Notes: generated from the sequence alone by a model not told the origin. Shown: positions 26,014 to 41,889, counted from the first letter of the stretch. The stretch: DNA of 64,000 nt from Rhipicephalus microplus (GCF_043290135.1 NC_134701.1:61004502-61068501); one strand, 5' to 3'. Made by a program: numbers and translations.

Positions 26014-29000
26014 GATGGTATGGTTACGAAGCCGCTTGATGTCTCAAATTTTTCTTCATTATCAGTGAGACTTTGAAGGTTCATTAGAAGCGATAGACGG
26101 TCTGTGTAAATGTGGGCTGGCGTGCTAAAGTTACTTGTAAATACGAAATTGAGTGCTTCTTGGAATGCAATTAATTGCGTTTCGTATTCGCTTGAAAAGC
26201 TACGGATCTGAGTTTTCCTGACAGTTATGATTTTTTCATCCTTTGTCAAAGCAATATATGCCACTCCCGCCGTGTATGACGTGTATGAGCCGTCAGTGTA
26301 TACGTGAATGACATTTGTTTTGAAAATAACTGCTTCTTGTGATGGTGAGAGTTTAATGAAACTAAATTTATATTTTTAATGGGGTGATGAGCCCACAGAC
26401 TGCATGGATATAGTATGTCAGCCAGTTTGAAGATTTTATGATTACGAAGCCGCTTGATGTTTCAAACTTTTCTTCATTATCAGTGAGACTTTGAAGGTTC
26501 ATTAGAAGCGATAGACGGTCTGTGTAAATGTGGGCTGGCGTGCTAAAGTAACTTGTAAATACGAAATGGAGTGCTTCTTGGAATGCAAATAATTGCGTGT
26601 CGTATTCGCTTGAAGAGCTACGGATCTGAGTTTTTCTGACAGTTATGATTTTTTCATCCTTTGTCAAAGCAATATATGCCACTCCCGCCGTGTATGACGT
26701 GTATGAGCTGTCAGTGTATACGTGAATGACTTTTGTTTTGAAACTAACTGCTTCTTGTGATGGTGAGAGTTTAGTGAAACTAAATTTATATTTTTAATGG
26801 GGTGATGAGCCCAGAGACTGCATGTATATAGTATGTCAGCCAGTTTGAAGATTGTATGGTTACGAAGCCGCTTGATGTTTCAAATTTTTCATCATTATCA
26901 GTGAGACTTTGAAGGTTCATTAGAAGCGATAGACGGTCTGTGTAAATGTGGGCTGGCGTGCTAAAGTTACTTGTAAATACGAAATTGAGTGCTTCTTGGA
27001 ATGCAAATAATTGCGTTTCGTATTCGCTTGAACAGCTACGGATCTGAGTTTTCCTGACAGTTATGATTTTTTCATCCTTTGTCAAAGCAATATATGCCAC
27101 TCCCGCCGTGTATGACGTGTATGAGCTGTCAGTGTATGCGTGAATGACTTTTGTTTTGAAAATAACTGCTTCTTTTGATGGTGAGAGTTTAGTGAAACTA
27201 AATTTATATTTTTAATGGTGTGATGAGCTAACAGACTGCATGGATAAAGTATGTCAGCCAGTTTGAAGATTTTATGATTACGAAGCCGCTTGATGTTTCA
27301 AATTTTTCATCGTTATCAGTGAGACTTTGAAGGTTCATTAGAAGCGATATACGGTCTGTGTAAATGTGGGCTGGCGTGCTAAAGTTACTTGTAAATACGA
27401 AATTGAGTGCTTCTTGGAATGCAAATAATTCCGTGTCGTATTTGCTTGAAGAGCTACGGATCTGAGTTTTCCTGACAGTTATGATTTTTTCATTCTTTGT
27501 CTAAGCAATATATGCCACTCCCGCGTGTATGACGTGTATTAGCTGTCAGTGTATACGTGAATGACATTTGTTTTGAAAATAACTGCTTCTTGTGATGGTG
27601 AGAGTGTAGTGAAACTAAATTTATATTTTAAATGGGGTGATGAGCCCACCGACTGCATGGATATAGTATGTCAGCCAGTTTGAAGATTGTATGGTTACAA
27701 AGCCGCTTGATGTTTCTAATTTTTCTTCATTATCAGTGAGACCTTGAAGGTTCATTAGAAGCGATAGACGGTCTGTGTAAATGTGGGCTGGCGTGCTAAA
27801 GTTACTTGTAAATACGAAATTGAGTGCTTCTTGGAATGCAAATAATTGCGTTTCGTATTCGCTTGAAGAGCTACGGATCTGAGTTTTCCTGACAGTTATG
27901 ATTTTTTCATCCTTTGTCAAAGCAATATATGCCACTCCCGCCGTGTATGACGTGTATGAGCTGTCAGTGTATACGTGAATGACTTTTGTTTTGAAACTAA
28001 CTGCTTCTTGTGATGGTGAGAGTTTAGTGAAACTAAATTTATATTTTTAATGGGGTGATGAGCCCAGAGACTGCATGTATATAGTATGTCAGCCAGTTTG
28101 AAGATTGTATGGTTACGAAGCCGCTTGATGTTTCAAATTTTTCATCATTATCAGTGAGACTTTGAAGGTTCATTAGAAGCGATAGACGGTCTGTGTAAAT
28201 GTGGGCTGGCGTGCTAAAGTTACTTGTAAATACGAAATTGAGTGCTTCTTGGAATGTAAATAATTGCGTGTCGTATTCGCTTGAAGAGCTACGGATCTGA
28301 GTTTTCCTGACAGTTATGATTTTTTCATTCTTTGTCTAAGCAATATATGCCACTCCCGCGTGTATGACGTGTATTAGCTGTCAGTGTATACGTGAATGAC
28401 ATTTGTTTTGAAAATAACTGCTTCTTGTTAACTGCTTCTTGTGATGGTGAGAGTTTAGTGAAACTAAATTTATATTTTAAATCGGGTGATGAGCCCACAG
28501 ACTGCATGGATATAGTATGTCAGCCAGTTTGAAGATTGTATGGTTACGAAGCCGCTTGATGTTTCAAATTTTTCTTCATTATCAGTGAGACCTTGAAGGT
28601 TCATTAGAAGCGATAGACGGTCTGTGTAAATGTGGGCTGGCGTGCTAAAGTTACTTGTAAATACGAAATTGAGTGCTTCTTGGAATGCAAATAATTGCGT
28701 TTCGTATTCGCTTGAAGAGCTACGGATCTGAGTTTTCCTGACAGTTATGATTTTTTCATCCTTTGTCAAAGCAATATATGCCACTCCCGCCGTGTATGAC
28801 GTGTATGAGCTGTCAGTGTATGCGTGAATGACTTTTGTTTTGAAAATAACTGCTTCTTTTGATGGTGAGAGTTTAGTGAAACTAAATATATATTTTTAAT
28901 GGGGTGATGAGCCCACAGATTGCATGGATATAGTATATAAGCCAGTTTGAAGATTGTATGGTTACGAAGCCGCTTGATGTTTCAAAATTTTCATCATTAT

Positions 29001-29999
29001 CAGTGAGACTTTGAAGGTTCATTAAAAGCGGTAGACGGTCTGTGTAAATGTGGGCTGGCGTGCTAAAGCTACTTGTAAATACGAACTGGAGTGCTTCTTG
29101 GAATGCAAATAATTCCGTGTCGTATTCGCTTGAAGAGCTACGGATCTGAGTTTTCCTGACACTGATGATTTTTTCATTCTTTGTCTAAGCAATATATGCC
29201 ACTCCCGCGTGTATGACGTGTATGAGCTGTCAGTGTATACGTGAATGACATTTGTTTTGTAGATAACTGCTTCTTGTGATGGTGAGAGTTTAGTAAAACT
29301 AAATTTATTTCTTTATTGGGGTGAAGAGTGCACAGACTGTATGGATATAGTATGTCAGCCAGTTTGAAGATTTTATGATTACGAAGCCGCTTGATGTTTC
29401 AAATTTTTCATCATTATCAGTGAGACCTTGAAGGTTCATTAGAAGCGATAGACGGTCTGTGTAAATGTGGGCTGGCGTGCTAAAGTTACTTGTAAATACG
29501 AAATTGAGTGCTTCTTGGAATGCAAATAATTGCGTTTCGTATTCGCTTGAAGAGCTACGGATCTGAGTTTTCCTGACAGTTATGATTTTTTCATCCTTTG
29601 TCAAAGCAATATATGCCACTCCCGCCGTGTATGACGTGTATGAGCTGTCAGTGTATACGTGAATGACTTTTGTTTTGAAACTAACTGCTTCTTGTGATGG
29701 TGAGAGTTTAGTGAAACTAAATTTATATTTTTAATGGGGTGATGAGCCCAGAGACTGCATGTATATAGTATGTCAGCCAGTTTGAAGATTGTATGGTTAC
29801 GAAGCCGCTTGATGTTTCAAATTTTTCATCATTATCAGTGAGACTTTGAAGGTTCATTAGAAGCGATAGACGGTCTGTGTAAATGTGGGCTGGCGTGCTA
29901 AAGTTACTTGTAAATACGAAATTGAGTGCTTCTTGGAATGTAAATAATTGCGTGTCGTATTCGCTTGAAGAGCTACGGATCTGAGTTTTCCTGACAGTT

Positions 30000-32900
30000 A
30001 TGATTTTTTCATCCTTTGTCAAAGCAATATATGCCACTCCCGCCGTGTATGACGTGTATGAGCTGTCAGTGTATACGTGAATGACTTTTGTTTTGAAACT
30101 AACTGCTTCTTGTGATGGTGAGAGTTTAGTGAAACTAAATTTATATTTTTAATGGGGTGATGAGCCCAGAGACTGCATGTATATAGTATGTCAGCCAGTT
30201 TGAAGATTGTATGGTTACGAAGCCGCTTGATGTTTCAAATTTTTCATCATTATCAGTGAGACTTTGAAGGTTCATTAGAAGCGATAGACGGTCTGTGTAA
30301 ATGTGGGCTGGCGTGCTAAAGTTACTTGTAAATACGAAATTGAGTGCTTCTTGGAATGCAAATAATTGCGTTTCGTATTCGCTTGAAGAGCTACGGATCT
30401 GAGTTTTCCTGACAGTTATGATTTTTTCATCCTTTGTCAAAGCAATATATGCCACTCCCGCCGTGTATGACGTGTATGAGCTGTCAGTGTATGCGTGAAT
30501 GACTTTTGTTTTGAAACTAACTGCTTCTTTTGATGGTGAGAGTTTAGTGAAACTAAATTTATATTTTTAATGGTGTGATGAGCTAACAGACTGCATGGAT
30601 AAAGTATGTCAGCCAGTTTGAAGATTTTATGATTACGAAGCCGCTTGATGTTTCAAATTTTTCATCGTTATCAGTGAGACTTTGAAGGTTCATTAGAAGC
30701 GATATACGGTCTGTGTAAATGTGGGCTGGCGTGCTAAAGTTACTTGTAAATACGAAATTGAGTGCTTCTTGGAATGCAAATAATTCCGTCTCGTATTCGC
30801 TTGAAGAGCTACGGATCTGAGTTTTCCTGACAGTTTTGATTTTTTCATCCTTTGTCAAAGCAATATATGCCACTCCCGCCGTGTATGACGTGTATGAGCC
30901 GTCAATGTATACGTGAATGACTTTTGTTTTGAAAATACCTGCTTCTTGTGATGGTGAGAGTTTAGTGAAACTAAATTTATATTTTTAATGGGGTGATGAG
31001 CCCACAGACTGCATGGATATAGTATGTCAGCCAGTTTGAAGATTGTATGGTTACGAAGCCGCTTGATGTTTCTAATTTTTCTTTATTATCAGTGAGACCT
31101 TGAAGGTTCATTAGAAGCGATAGACGGTCTGTGTAAATGTGGGCTGGCGTGCTAAAGTTACTTGTAAATACGAAATTGAGTGCTTCTTGGAATGCAAATA
31201 ATTGCGTTTCGTATTCGCTTGAAGAGCTACGGATCTGAGTTTTCCTGACAGTTATAATTTTTTCATCCTTTGTCAAAGCAATATATGCCACTCCCGCCGT
31301 GTATGACGTGTATGAGCTGTCAGTGTATACGTGAATGACTTTTGTTTTGAAACTAACTGCTTCTTGTGATGGTGAGAGTTTAGTGAAACTAAATTTATAT
31401 TTTTAATGGGGTGATGAGCCCAGAGACTGCATGTATATAGTATGTCAGCCAGTTTGAAGATTGTATGGTTACGAAGCCGCTTGATGTTTCAAATTTTTCA
31501 TCATTATCAGTGAGACTTTGAAGGTTCATTAGAAGCGATAGACGGTCTGTGTAAATGTGGGCTGGCGTGCTAAAGTTACTTGTAAATACGAAATTGAGTG
31601 CTTCTTGGAATGTAAATAATTGCGTGTCGTATTCGCTTGAAGAGCTACGGATCTGAGTTTTCCTGACAGTTATGATTTTTTCATTCTTTGTCTAAGCAAT
31701 ATATGCCACTCCCGCCGTGTATGACGTGTATGAGCTGTCAGTGTATACGTGAATGACTTTTGTTTTGAAACTAACTGCTTCTTGTGATGGTGAGAGTTTA
31801 GTGAAACTAAATTTATATTTTTAATGGGGTGATGAGCCCAGAGACTGCATGTATATAGTATGTCAGCCAGTTTGAAGATTGTATGGTTACGAAGCCGCTT
31901 GATGTTTCAAATTTTTCATCATTATCAGTGAGACTTTGAAGGTTCATTAGAAGCGATAGACGGTCTGTGTAAATGTGGGCTGGCGTGCTAAAGTTACTTG
32001 TAAATACGAAATTGAGTGCTTCTTGGAATGTAAATAATTGCGTGTCGTATTCGCTTGAAGAGCTACGGATCTGAGTTTTCCTGACAGTTATGATTTTTTC
32101 ATCCTTTGTCAAAGCAATATATGCCACTCCCGCCGTGTATGACGTGTATGAGCTGTCAGTGTATGCGTGAATGACTTTTGTTTTGAAAATAACTGCTTCT
32201 TTTGATGGTGAGAGTTTAGTGAAACTAAATTTATATTTTTAATGGTGTGATGAGCTAACAGACTGCATGGATAAAGTATGTCAGCCAGTTTGAAGATTTT
32301 ATGATTACGAAGCCGCTTGATGTTTCAAATTTTTCATCGTTATCAGTGAGACTTTGAAGGTTCATTAGAAGCGATATACGGTCTGTGTAAATGTGGGCTG
32401 GCGTGCTAAAGTTACTTGTAAATACGAAATTGAGTGCTTCTTGGAATGCAAATAATTCCGTGTCGTATTTGCTTGAAGAGCTACGGATCTGAGTTTTCCT
32501 GACAGTTATGATTTTTTCATTCTTTGTCTAAGCAATATATGCCACTCCCGCGTGTATGACGTGTATTAGCTGTCAGTGTATACGTGAATGACATTTGTTT
32601 TGAAAATAACTGCTTCTTGTGATGGTGAGAGTGTAGTGAAACTAAATTTATATTTTAAATGGGGTGATGAGCCCACCGACTGCATGGATATAGTATGTCA
32701 GCCAGTTTGAAGATTGTATGGTTACGAAGCCGCTTGATGTTTCTAATTTTTCTTCATTATCAGTGAGACCTTGAAGGTTCATTAGAAGCGATAGACGGTC
32801 TGTGTAAATGTGGGCTGGCGTGCTAAAGTTACTTGTAAATACGAAATTGAGTGCTTCTTGGAATGCAAATAATTGCGTTTCGTATTCGCTTGAAGAGCTA

Positions 32901-34128
32901 CGGATCTGAGTTTTCCTGACAGTTATGATTTTTTCATCCTTTGTCAAAGCAATATATGCCACTCCCGCCGTGTATGACGTGTATGAGCCGTCAGTGTATA
33001 CGTGAATGACATTTGTTTTGAAAATAACTGCTTCTTGTGATGGTGAGAGTTTAGTGAAACTAAATTTATATTTTTAATGGGGTGATGAGCCCACAGACTG
33101 CATGGATATAGTATGTCAGCCAGTTTGAAGATTTTTGGATTACGAAGCCGCTTGATGTCTCAAATTTTTCTTCATTATCAGTGAGACTTTGAAGGTTCAT
33201 TAGAAGCGATAGACGGTCTGTGTAAATGTGGGCTGGCGTGCTAAAGTTACTTGTAAATACGAAATTGAGTGCTTCTTGGAATGCAATTAATTGCGTTTCG
33301 TATTCGCTTGAAAAGCTACGGATCTGAGTGTTCCTGACAGTTATGATTTTTTCATCCTTTGTCAAAGCAATATATGCCACTCCCGCCGTGTATGACGTGT
33401 ATGAGCCGTCAGTGTATACGTGAATGACATTTGTTTTGAAAATAACTGCTTCTTGTGATGGTGAGAGTTTAATGAAACTAAATTTATATTTTTAATGGGG
33501 TGATGAGCCCACAGACTGCATGGATATAGTATGTCAGCCAGTTTGAAGATTTTATGATTACGAAGCCGCTTGATGTTTCAAACTTTTCTTCATTATCAGT
33601 GAGACTTTGAAGGTTCATTAGATTAGAAGCGATAGACGGTCTGTGTAAATGTGGGCTGGCGTGCTAAAGTAACTTGTAAATACGAAATGGAGTGCTTCTT
33701 GGAATGCAAATAATTGCGTGTCGTATTCGCTTGAAGAGCTACGGATCTGAGTTTTTCTGACAGTTATGATTTTTTCATCCTTTGTCAAAGCAATATATGC
33801 CACTCCCTCCGTGTATGACGTGTATGAGCTGTCAGTGTATACGTGAATGACTTTTGTTTTGAAACTAACTGCTTCTTGTGATGGTGAGAGTTTAGTGAAA
33901 CTAAATTTATATTTTTAATGGGGTGATGAGCCCAGAGACTGCATGTATATAGTATGTCAGCCAGTTTGAAGATTGTATGGTTACGAAGCCGCTTGATGTT
34001 TCAAATTTTTCATCATTATCAGTGAGACTTTGAAGGTTCATTAGAAGCGATAGACGGTCTGTGTAAATGTGGGCTGGCGTGCTAAAGTTACTTGTAAATA
34101 CGAAATTGAGTGCTTCTTGGAATGCAAA
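30000..34128 (-). repeat. Higher-order block, partner of 35442-39570
   Basis: The offset is 5442 bp (13 units). Matching units include 30583/36025 (both with cagttttgatttt, giving KIKTV), 30977/36419, 31813/37255, 32648/38090, 33066/38508 and 33618/39060. Inside it, a four-unit segment is also repeated 1676 bp away (32648/34324, 33066/34742, 33618/35294), so nested duplications are present. The copies part near 34128/39570. Confidence 0.8.
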
Positions 34129-35441
34129 TAATTCCGTGTCGTATTTGCTTGAAGAGCTACGGATCTGAGTTTTCCTGACAGTTATGATTTTTTCATTCTT
34201 TGTCTAAGCAATATATGCCACTCCCGCGTGTATGACGTGTATTAGCTGTCAGTGTATACGTGAATGACATTTGTTTTGAAAATAACTGCTTCTTGTGATG
34301 GTGAGAGTGTAGTGAAACTAAATTTATATTTTAAATGGGGTGATGAGCCCACCGACTGCATGGATATAGTGTGTCAGCCAGTTTGAAGATTGTATGGTTA
34401 CGAAGCCGCTTGATGTTTCTAAATTTTCTTCATTATCAGTGAGACCTTGAAGGTTCATTAGAAGCGATAGACGGTCTGTGTAAATGTGGGCTGGCGTGCT
34501 AAAGTTACTTGTAAATACGAAATTGAGTGCTTCTTGGAATGCAAATAATTGCGTTTCGTATTCGCTTGAAGAGCTACGGATCTGAGTTTTCCTGACAGTT
34601 ATGATTTTTTCATCCTTTGTCAAAGCAATATATGCCACTCCCGCCGTGTATGACGTGTATGAGCCGTCAGTGTATACGTGAATGACATTTGTTTTGAAAA
34701 TAACTGCTTCTTGTGATGGTGAGAGTTTAGTGAAACTAAATTTATATTTTTAATGGGGTGATGAGCCCACAGACTGCATGGATATAGTATGTCAGCCAGT
34801 TTGAAGATTTTTGGATTACGAAGCCGCTTGATGTCTCAAATTTTTCTTCATTATCAGTGAGACTTTGAAGGTTCATTAGAAGCGATAGACGGTCTGTGTA
34901 AATGTGGGCTGGCGTGCTAAAGTTACTTGTAAATACGAAATTGAGTGCTTCTTGGAATGCAATTAATTGCGTTTCGTATTCGCTTGAAAAGCTACGGATC
35001 TGAGTGTTCCTGACAGTTATGATTTTTTCATCCTTTGTCAAAGCAATATATGCCACTCCCGCCGTGTATGACGTGTATGAGCCGTCAGTGTATACGTGAA
35101 TGACATTTGTTTTGAAAATAACTGCTTCTTGTGATGGTGAGAGTTTAATGAAACTAAATTTATATTTTTAATGGGGTGATGAGCCCACAGACTGCATGGA
35201 TATAGTATGTCAGCCAGTTTGAAGATTTTATGATTACGAAGCCGCTTGATGTTTCAAACTTTTCTTCATTATCAGTGAGACTTTGAAGGTTCATTAGATT
35301 AGAAGCGATAGACGGTCTGTGTAAATGTGGGCTGGCGTGCTAAAGTAACTTGTAAATACGAAATGGAGTGCTTCTTGGAATGCAAATAATTGCGTGTCGT
35401 ATTCGCTTGAAGAGCTACGGATCTGAGTTTTTCTGACAGTT

Positions 35442-38400
35442 ATGATTTTTTCATCCTTTGTCAAAGCAATATATGCCACTCCCGCCGTGTATGACGTGTA
35501 TGAGCTGTCAGTGTATACGTGAATGACTTTTGTTTTGAAACTAACTGCTTCTTGTGATGGTGAGAGTTTAGTGAAACTAAATTTATATTTTTAATGGGGT
35601 GATGAGCCCAGAGACTGCATGTATATAGTATGTCAGCCAGTTTGAAGATTGTATGGTTACGAAGCCGCTTGATGTTTCAAATTTTTCTTCATTATCAGTG
35701 AGACTTTGAAGGTTCATTAGAAGCGATAGACGGTCTGTGTAAATGTGGGCTGGCGTGCTAAAGTTACTTGTAAATACGAAATTGAGTGCTTCTTGGAATG
35801 CAAATAATTGCGTTTCGTATTCGCTTGAAGAGCTACGGATCTGAGTTTTCCTGACAGTTATGATTTTTTCATCCTTTGTCAAAGCAATATATGCCACTCC
35901 CGCCGTGTATGACGTGTATGAGCTGTCAGTGTATGCGTGAATGACTTTTGTTTTGAAACTAACTGCTTCTTTTGATGGTGAGAGTTTAGTGAAACTAAAT
36001 TTATATTTTTAATGGTGTGATGAGCTAACAGACTGCATGGATAAAGTATGTCAGCCAGTTTGAAGATTTTATGATTACGAAGCCGCTTGATGTTTCAAAT
36101 TTTTCATCGTTATCAGTGAGACTTTGAAGGTTCATTAGAAGCGATATACGGTCTGTGTAAATGTGGGCTGGCGTGCTAAAGTTACTTGTAAATACGAAAT
36201 TGAGTGCTTCTTGGAATGCAAATAATTCCGTCTCGTATTCGCTTGAAGAGCTACGGATCTGAGTTTTCCTGACAGTTTTGATTTTTTCATCCTTTGTCAA
36301 AGCAATATATGCCACTCCCGCCGTGTATGACGTGTATGAGCCGTCAATGTATACGTGAATGACTTTTGTTTTGAAAATACCTGCTTCTTGTGATGGTGAG
36401 AGTTTAGTGAAACTAAATTTATATTTTTAATGGGGTGATGAGCCCACAGACTGCATGGATATAGTATGTCAGCCAGTTTGAAGATTGTATGGTTACGAAG
36501 CCGCTTGATGTTTCTAATTTTTCTTTATTATCAGTGAGACCTTGAAGGTTCATTAGAAGCGATAGACGGTCTGTGTAAATGTGGGCTGGCGTGCTAAAGT
36601 TACTTGTAAATACGAAATTGAGTGCTTCTTGGAATGCAAATAATTGCGTTTCGTATTCGCTTGAAGAGCTACGGATCTGAGTTTTCCTGACAGTTATGAT
36701 TTTTTCATCCTTTGTCAAAGCAATATATGCCACTCCCGCCGTGTATGACGTGTATGAGCTGTCAGTGTATACGTGAATGACTTTTGTTTTGAAACTAACT
36801 GCTTCTTGTGATGGTGAGAGTTTAGTGAAACTAAATTTATATTTTTAATGGGGTGATGAGCCCAGAGACTGCATGTATATAGTATGTCAGCCAGTTTGAA
36901 GATTGTATGGTTACGAAGCCGCTTGATGTTTCAAATTTTTCATCATTATCAGTGAGACTTTGAAGGTTCATTAGAAGCGATAGACGGTCTGTGTAAATGT
37001 GGGCTGGCGTGCTAAAGTTACTTGTAAATACGAAATTGAGTGCTTCTTGGAATGTAAATAATTGCGTGTCGTATTCGCTTGAAGAGCTACGGATCTGAGT
37101 TTTCCTGACAGTTATGATTTTTTCATTCTTTGTCTAAGCAATATATGCCACTCCCGCCGTGTATGACGTGTATGAGCTGTCAGTGTATACGTGAATGACT
37201 TTTGTTTTGAAACTAACTGCTTCTTGTGATGGTGAGAGTTTAGTGAAACTAAATTTATATTTTTAATGGGGTGATGAGCCCAGAGACTGCATGTATATAG
37301 TATGTCAGCCAGTTTGAAGATTGTATGGTTACGAAGCCGCTTGATGTTTCAAATTTTTCATCATTATCAGTGAGACTTTGAAGGTTCATTAGAAGCGATA
37401 GACGGTCTGTGTAAATGTGGGCTGGCGTGCTAAAGTTACTTGTAAATACGAAATTGAGTGCTTCTTGGAATGTAAATAATTGCGTGTCGTATTCGCTTGA
37501 AGAGCTACGGATCTGAGTTTTCCTGACAGTTATGATTTTTTCATCCTTTGTCAAAGCAATATATGCCACTCCCGCCGTGTATGACGTGTATGAGCTGTCA
37601 GTGTATGCGTGAATGACTTTTGTTTTGAAAATAACTGCTTCTTTTGATGGTGAGAGTTTAGTGAAACTAAATTTATATTTTTAATGGTGTGATGAGCTAA
37701 CAGACTGCATGGATAAAGTATGTCAGCCAGTTTGAAGATTTTATGATTACGAAGCCGCTTGATGTTTCAAATTTTTCATCGTTATCAGTGAGACTTTGAA
37801 GGTTCATTAGAAGCGATATACGGTCTGTGTAAATGTGGGCTGGCGTGCTAAAGTTACTTGTAAATACGAAATTGAGTGCTTCTTGGAATGCAAATAATTC
37901 CGTGTCGTATTTGCTTGAAGAGCTACGGATCTGAGTTTTCCTGACAGTTATGATTTTTTCATTCTTTGTCTAAGCAATATATGCCACTCCCGCGTGTATG
38001 ACGTGTATTAGCTGTCAGTGTATACGTGAATGACATTTGTTTTGAAAATAACTGCTTCTTGTGATGGTGAGAGTGTAGTGAAACTAAATTTATATTTTAA
38101 ATGGGGTGATGAGCCCACCGACTGCATGGATATAGTATGTCAGCCAGTTTGAAGATTGTATGGTTACGAAGCCGCTTGATGTTTCTAATTTTTCTTCATT
38201 ATCAGTGAGACCTTGAAGGTTCATTAGAAGCGATAGACGGTCTGTGTAAATGTGGGCTGGCGTGCTAAAGTTACTTGTAAATACGAAATTGAGTGCTTCT
38301 TGGAATGCAAATAATTGCGTTTCGTATTCGCTTGAAGAGCTACGGATCTGAGTTTTCCTGACAGTTATGATTTTTTCATCCTTTGTCAAAGCAATATATG

Positions 38401-39570
38401 CCACTCCCGCCGTGTATGACGTGTATGAGCCGTCAGTGTATACGTGAATGACATTTGTTTTGAAAATAACTGCTTCTTGTGATGGTGAGAGTTTAGTGAA
38501 ACTAAATTTATATTTTTAATGGGGTGATGAGCCCACAGACTGCATGGATATAGTATGTCAGCCAGTTTGAAGATTTTTGGATTACGAAGCCGCTTGATGT
38601 CTCAAACTTTTCTTCATTATCAGTGAGACTTTGAAGGTTCATTAGAAGCGATAGACGGTCTGTGTAAATGTGGGCTGGCGTGCTAAAGTTACTTGTAAAT
38701 ACGAAATTGAGTGCTTCTTGGAATGCAATTAATTGCGTTTCGTATTCGCTTGAAAAGCTACGGATCTGAGTGTTCCTGACAGTTATGATTTTTTCATCCT
38801 TTGTCAAAGCAATATATGCCACTCCCGCCGTGTATGACGTGTATGAGCCGTCAGTGTATACGTGAATGACATTTGTTTTGAAAATAACTGCTTCTTGTGA
38901 TGGTGAGAGTTTAATAAAACTAAATTTATATTTTTAATGGGGTGATGAGCCCACAGACTGCATGGATATAGTATGTCAGCCAGTTTGAAGATTTTATGAT
39001 TACGAAGCCGCTTGATGTTTCAAACTTTTCTTCATTATCAGTGAGACTTTGAAGGTTCATTAGATTAGAAGCGATAGACGGTCTGTGTAAATGTGGGCTG
39101 GCGTGCTAAAGTAACTTGTAAATACGAAATGGAGTGCTTCTTGGAATGCAAATAATTGCGTGTCGTATTCGCTTGAAGAGCTACGGATCTGAGTTTTTCT
39201 GACAGTTATGATTTTTTCATCCTTTGTCAAAGCAATATATGCCACTCCCGCCGTGTATGACGTGTATGAGCTGTCAGTGTATACGTGAATGACTTTTGTT
39301 TTGAAACTAACTGCTTCTTGGGATGGTGAGAGTTTAGTGAAACTAAATTTATATTTTTAATGGGGTGATGAGCCCAGAGACTGCATGTATATAGTATGTC
39401 AGCCAGTTTGAAGATTGTATGGTTACGAAGCCGCTTGATGTTTCAAATTTTTCATCATTATCAGTGAGACTTTGAAGGTTCATTAGAAGCGATAGACGGT
39501 CTGTGTAAATGTGGGCTGGCGTGCTAAAGTTACTTGTAAATACGAAATTGAGTGCTTCTTGGAATGTAAA
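35442..39570 (-). repeat. Higher-order block copy of 30000-34128
   Basis: This is the second copy at a 5442-bp offset, with few differences (ttataatttttt near 31253 versus ttatgatttttt near 36696; ccctccgtg near 33806 versus cccgccgtg). The region after it (39.27-40.66 kb) matches 27.96-29.35 kb at an offset of 11310 bp. Confidence 0.75.
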
Positions 39571-41889
39571 TAATTGCGTGTCGTATTCGCTTAAAGAGCT
39601 ACGGATCTGAGTTTTCCTGACAGTTATGATTTTTTCATTCTTTGTCTAAGCAATATATGCCACTCCCGCGTGTATGACGTGTATTAGCTGTCAGTGTATA
39701 CGTGAATGACATTTGTTTTGAAAATAACTGCTTCTTGTTAACTGCTTCTTGTGGTGGTGAGAGTTTAGTGAAACTAAATTTATATTTTAAATGGGGTGAT
39801 GAGCCCACAGACTGCATGGATATAGTATGTCAGCCAGTTTGAAGATTGTATGGTTACGAAGCCGCTTGATGTTTCAAATTTTTCTTCATTATCAGTGAGA
39901 CCTTGAAGGTTCATTAGAAGCGATAGACGGTCTGTGTAAATGTGGGCTGGCGTGCTAAAGTTACTTGTAAATACGAAATTGAGTGCTTCTTGGAATGCAA
40001 ATAATTGCGTTTCGTATTCGCTTGAAGAGCTACGGATCTGAGTTTTCCTGACAGTTATGATTTTTTCATCCTTTGTCAAAGCAATATATGCCACTCCCGC
40101 CGTGTATGACGTGTATGAGCTGTCAGTGTATGCGTGAATGACTTTCGTTTTGAAAATAACTGCTTCTTTTGATGGTGAGAGTTTAGTGAAACTAAATATA
40201 TATTTTTAATGGGGTGATGAGCCCACAGATTGCATGGATATAGTATATAAGCCAGTTTGAAGATTGTATGGTTACGAAGCCGCTTGATGTTTCAAAATTT
40301 TCATCATTATCAGTGAGACTTTGAAGGTTCATTAACAGCGGTAGACGGTCTGTGTAAATGTGGGCTGGCGTGCTAAAGCTACTTGTAAATACGAACTGGA
40401 GTGCTTCTTGGAATGCAAATAATTCCGTGTCGTATTCGCTTGAAGAGCTACGGATCTGAGTTTTCCTGACACTGATGATTTTTTCATTCTTTGTCTAAGC
40501 AATATATGCCACTCCCGCGTGTATGACGTGTATGAGCTGTCAGTGTATACGTGAATGACATTTGTTTTGTAAATAACTGCTTCTTGTGATGGTGAGAGTT
40601 TAGTAAAACTAAATTTATTTCTTTATTGGGGTGAAGAGTGCACAGACTGTATGGATATAGTATGTCAGCCAGTTTGAAGATTTTATGATTACGAAGCCGC
40701 TTGATGTTTCAAATTTTTCATCATTGTCAGTGAGACTTTGAAGGTTCATTAGAAGCGATAGACGGTCTGTGTAAATGTGGGCTGGCGTGCTAAAGTTACT
40801 TGTAAATACGAAATTGAGTGCTTCTTGGAATGCAAATAATTCCGTGTCGTATTTGCTTGAAGACCTACGGATCTGAGTTTTCCTGACAGTTATGATTTTT
40901 TCATTCTTTGTCTAAGCAATATATGCCACTCCCGCGTGTATGACGTGTATTAGCTGTCAGTGTATACGTGAATGACATTTGTTTTGAAAATAACTGCTTC
41001 TTGTGATGGTGAGAGTTTAGTGAAACTAAATTTATATTTTAAATGGGGCGATGAGCCCACCGACTGCATGGATATAGTATGTCAGCCAGTTTGAAGATTG
41101 TATGGTTACGAAGCCGCTTGAAGTTTCTAATTTTTCTTCAATATCAGTGAGACCTTGAAGGTTCATTAGAAGCGATATACGGTCTGTGTAAATGTGGGCT
41201 GGCGTGCTAAAGTTACTTGTAAATACGAAATTGAGTGCTTCTTGGAATGCAAATAATTCCGTGTCGTATTTGCTTGAAGAGCTACGGATCTGAGTTTTCC
41301 TGACAGTTATGATTTTTTCATTCTTTGTCTAAGCAATATATGCCACTCCCGCGTGTATGACGTGTATTAGCTGTCAGTGTATACGTGAATGACATTTGTT
41401 TTGAAAATAACTGCTTCTTGTGATGGTGAGAGTGTAGTGAAACTAAATTTATATTTTAAATGGGGTGATGAGCCCACCGACTGCATGGATATAGTATGTC
41501 AGCCAGTTTGAAGATTGTATGGTTACGAAGCCGCTTGATGTTTCTAATTTTTCTTCATTATCAGTGAGACCTTGAAGGTTCATTAGAAGCGATAGACGGT
41601 CTGTGTAAATGTGGGCTGGCGTGCTAAAGTTACTTGTAAATACGAAATTGAGTGCTTCTTGGAATGCAAATAATTGCGTTTCGTATTCGCTTGAAGAGCT
41701 ACGGATCTGAGTTTTCATGACAGTTATGATTTTTTCATCCTTTGTCAAAGCAATATATGCCACTCCCGCCGTGTATGACGTGTATGAGCCGTCAGTGTAT
41801 ACGTGAATGACATTTGTTTTGAAAATAACTGCTTCTTGTGATGGTGAGAGTTTAGTGAAACTAAATTGATATTTTTAATGGGGTGATGA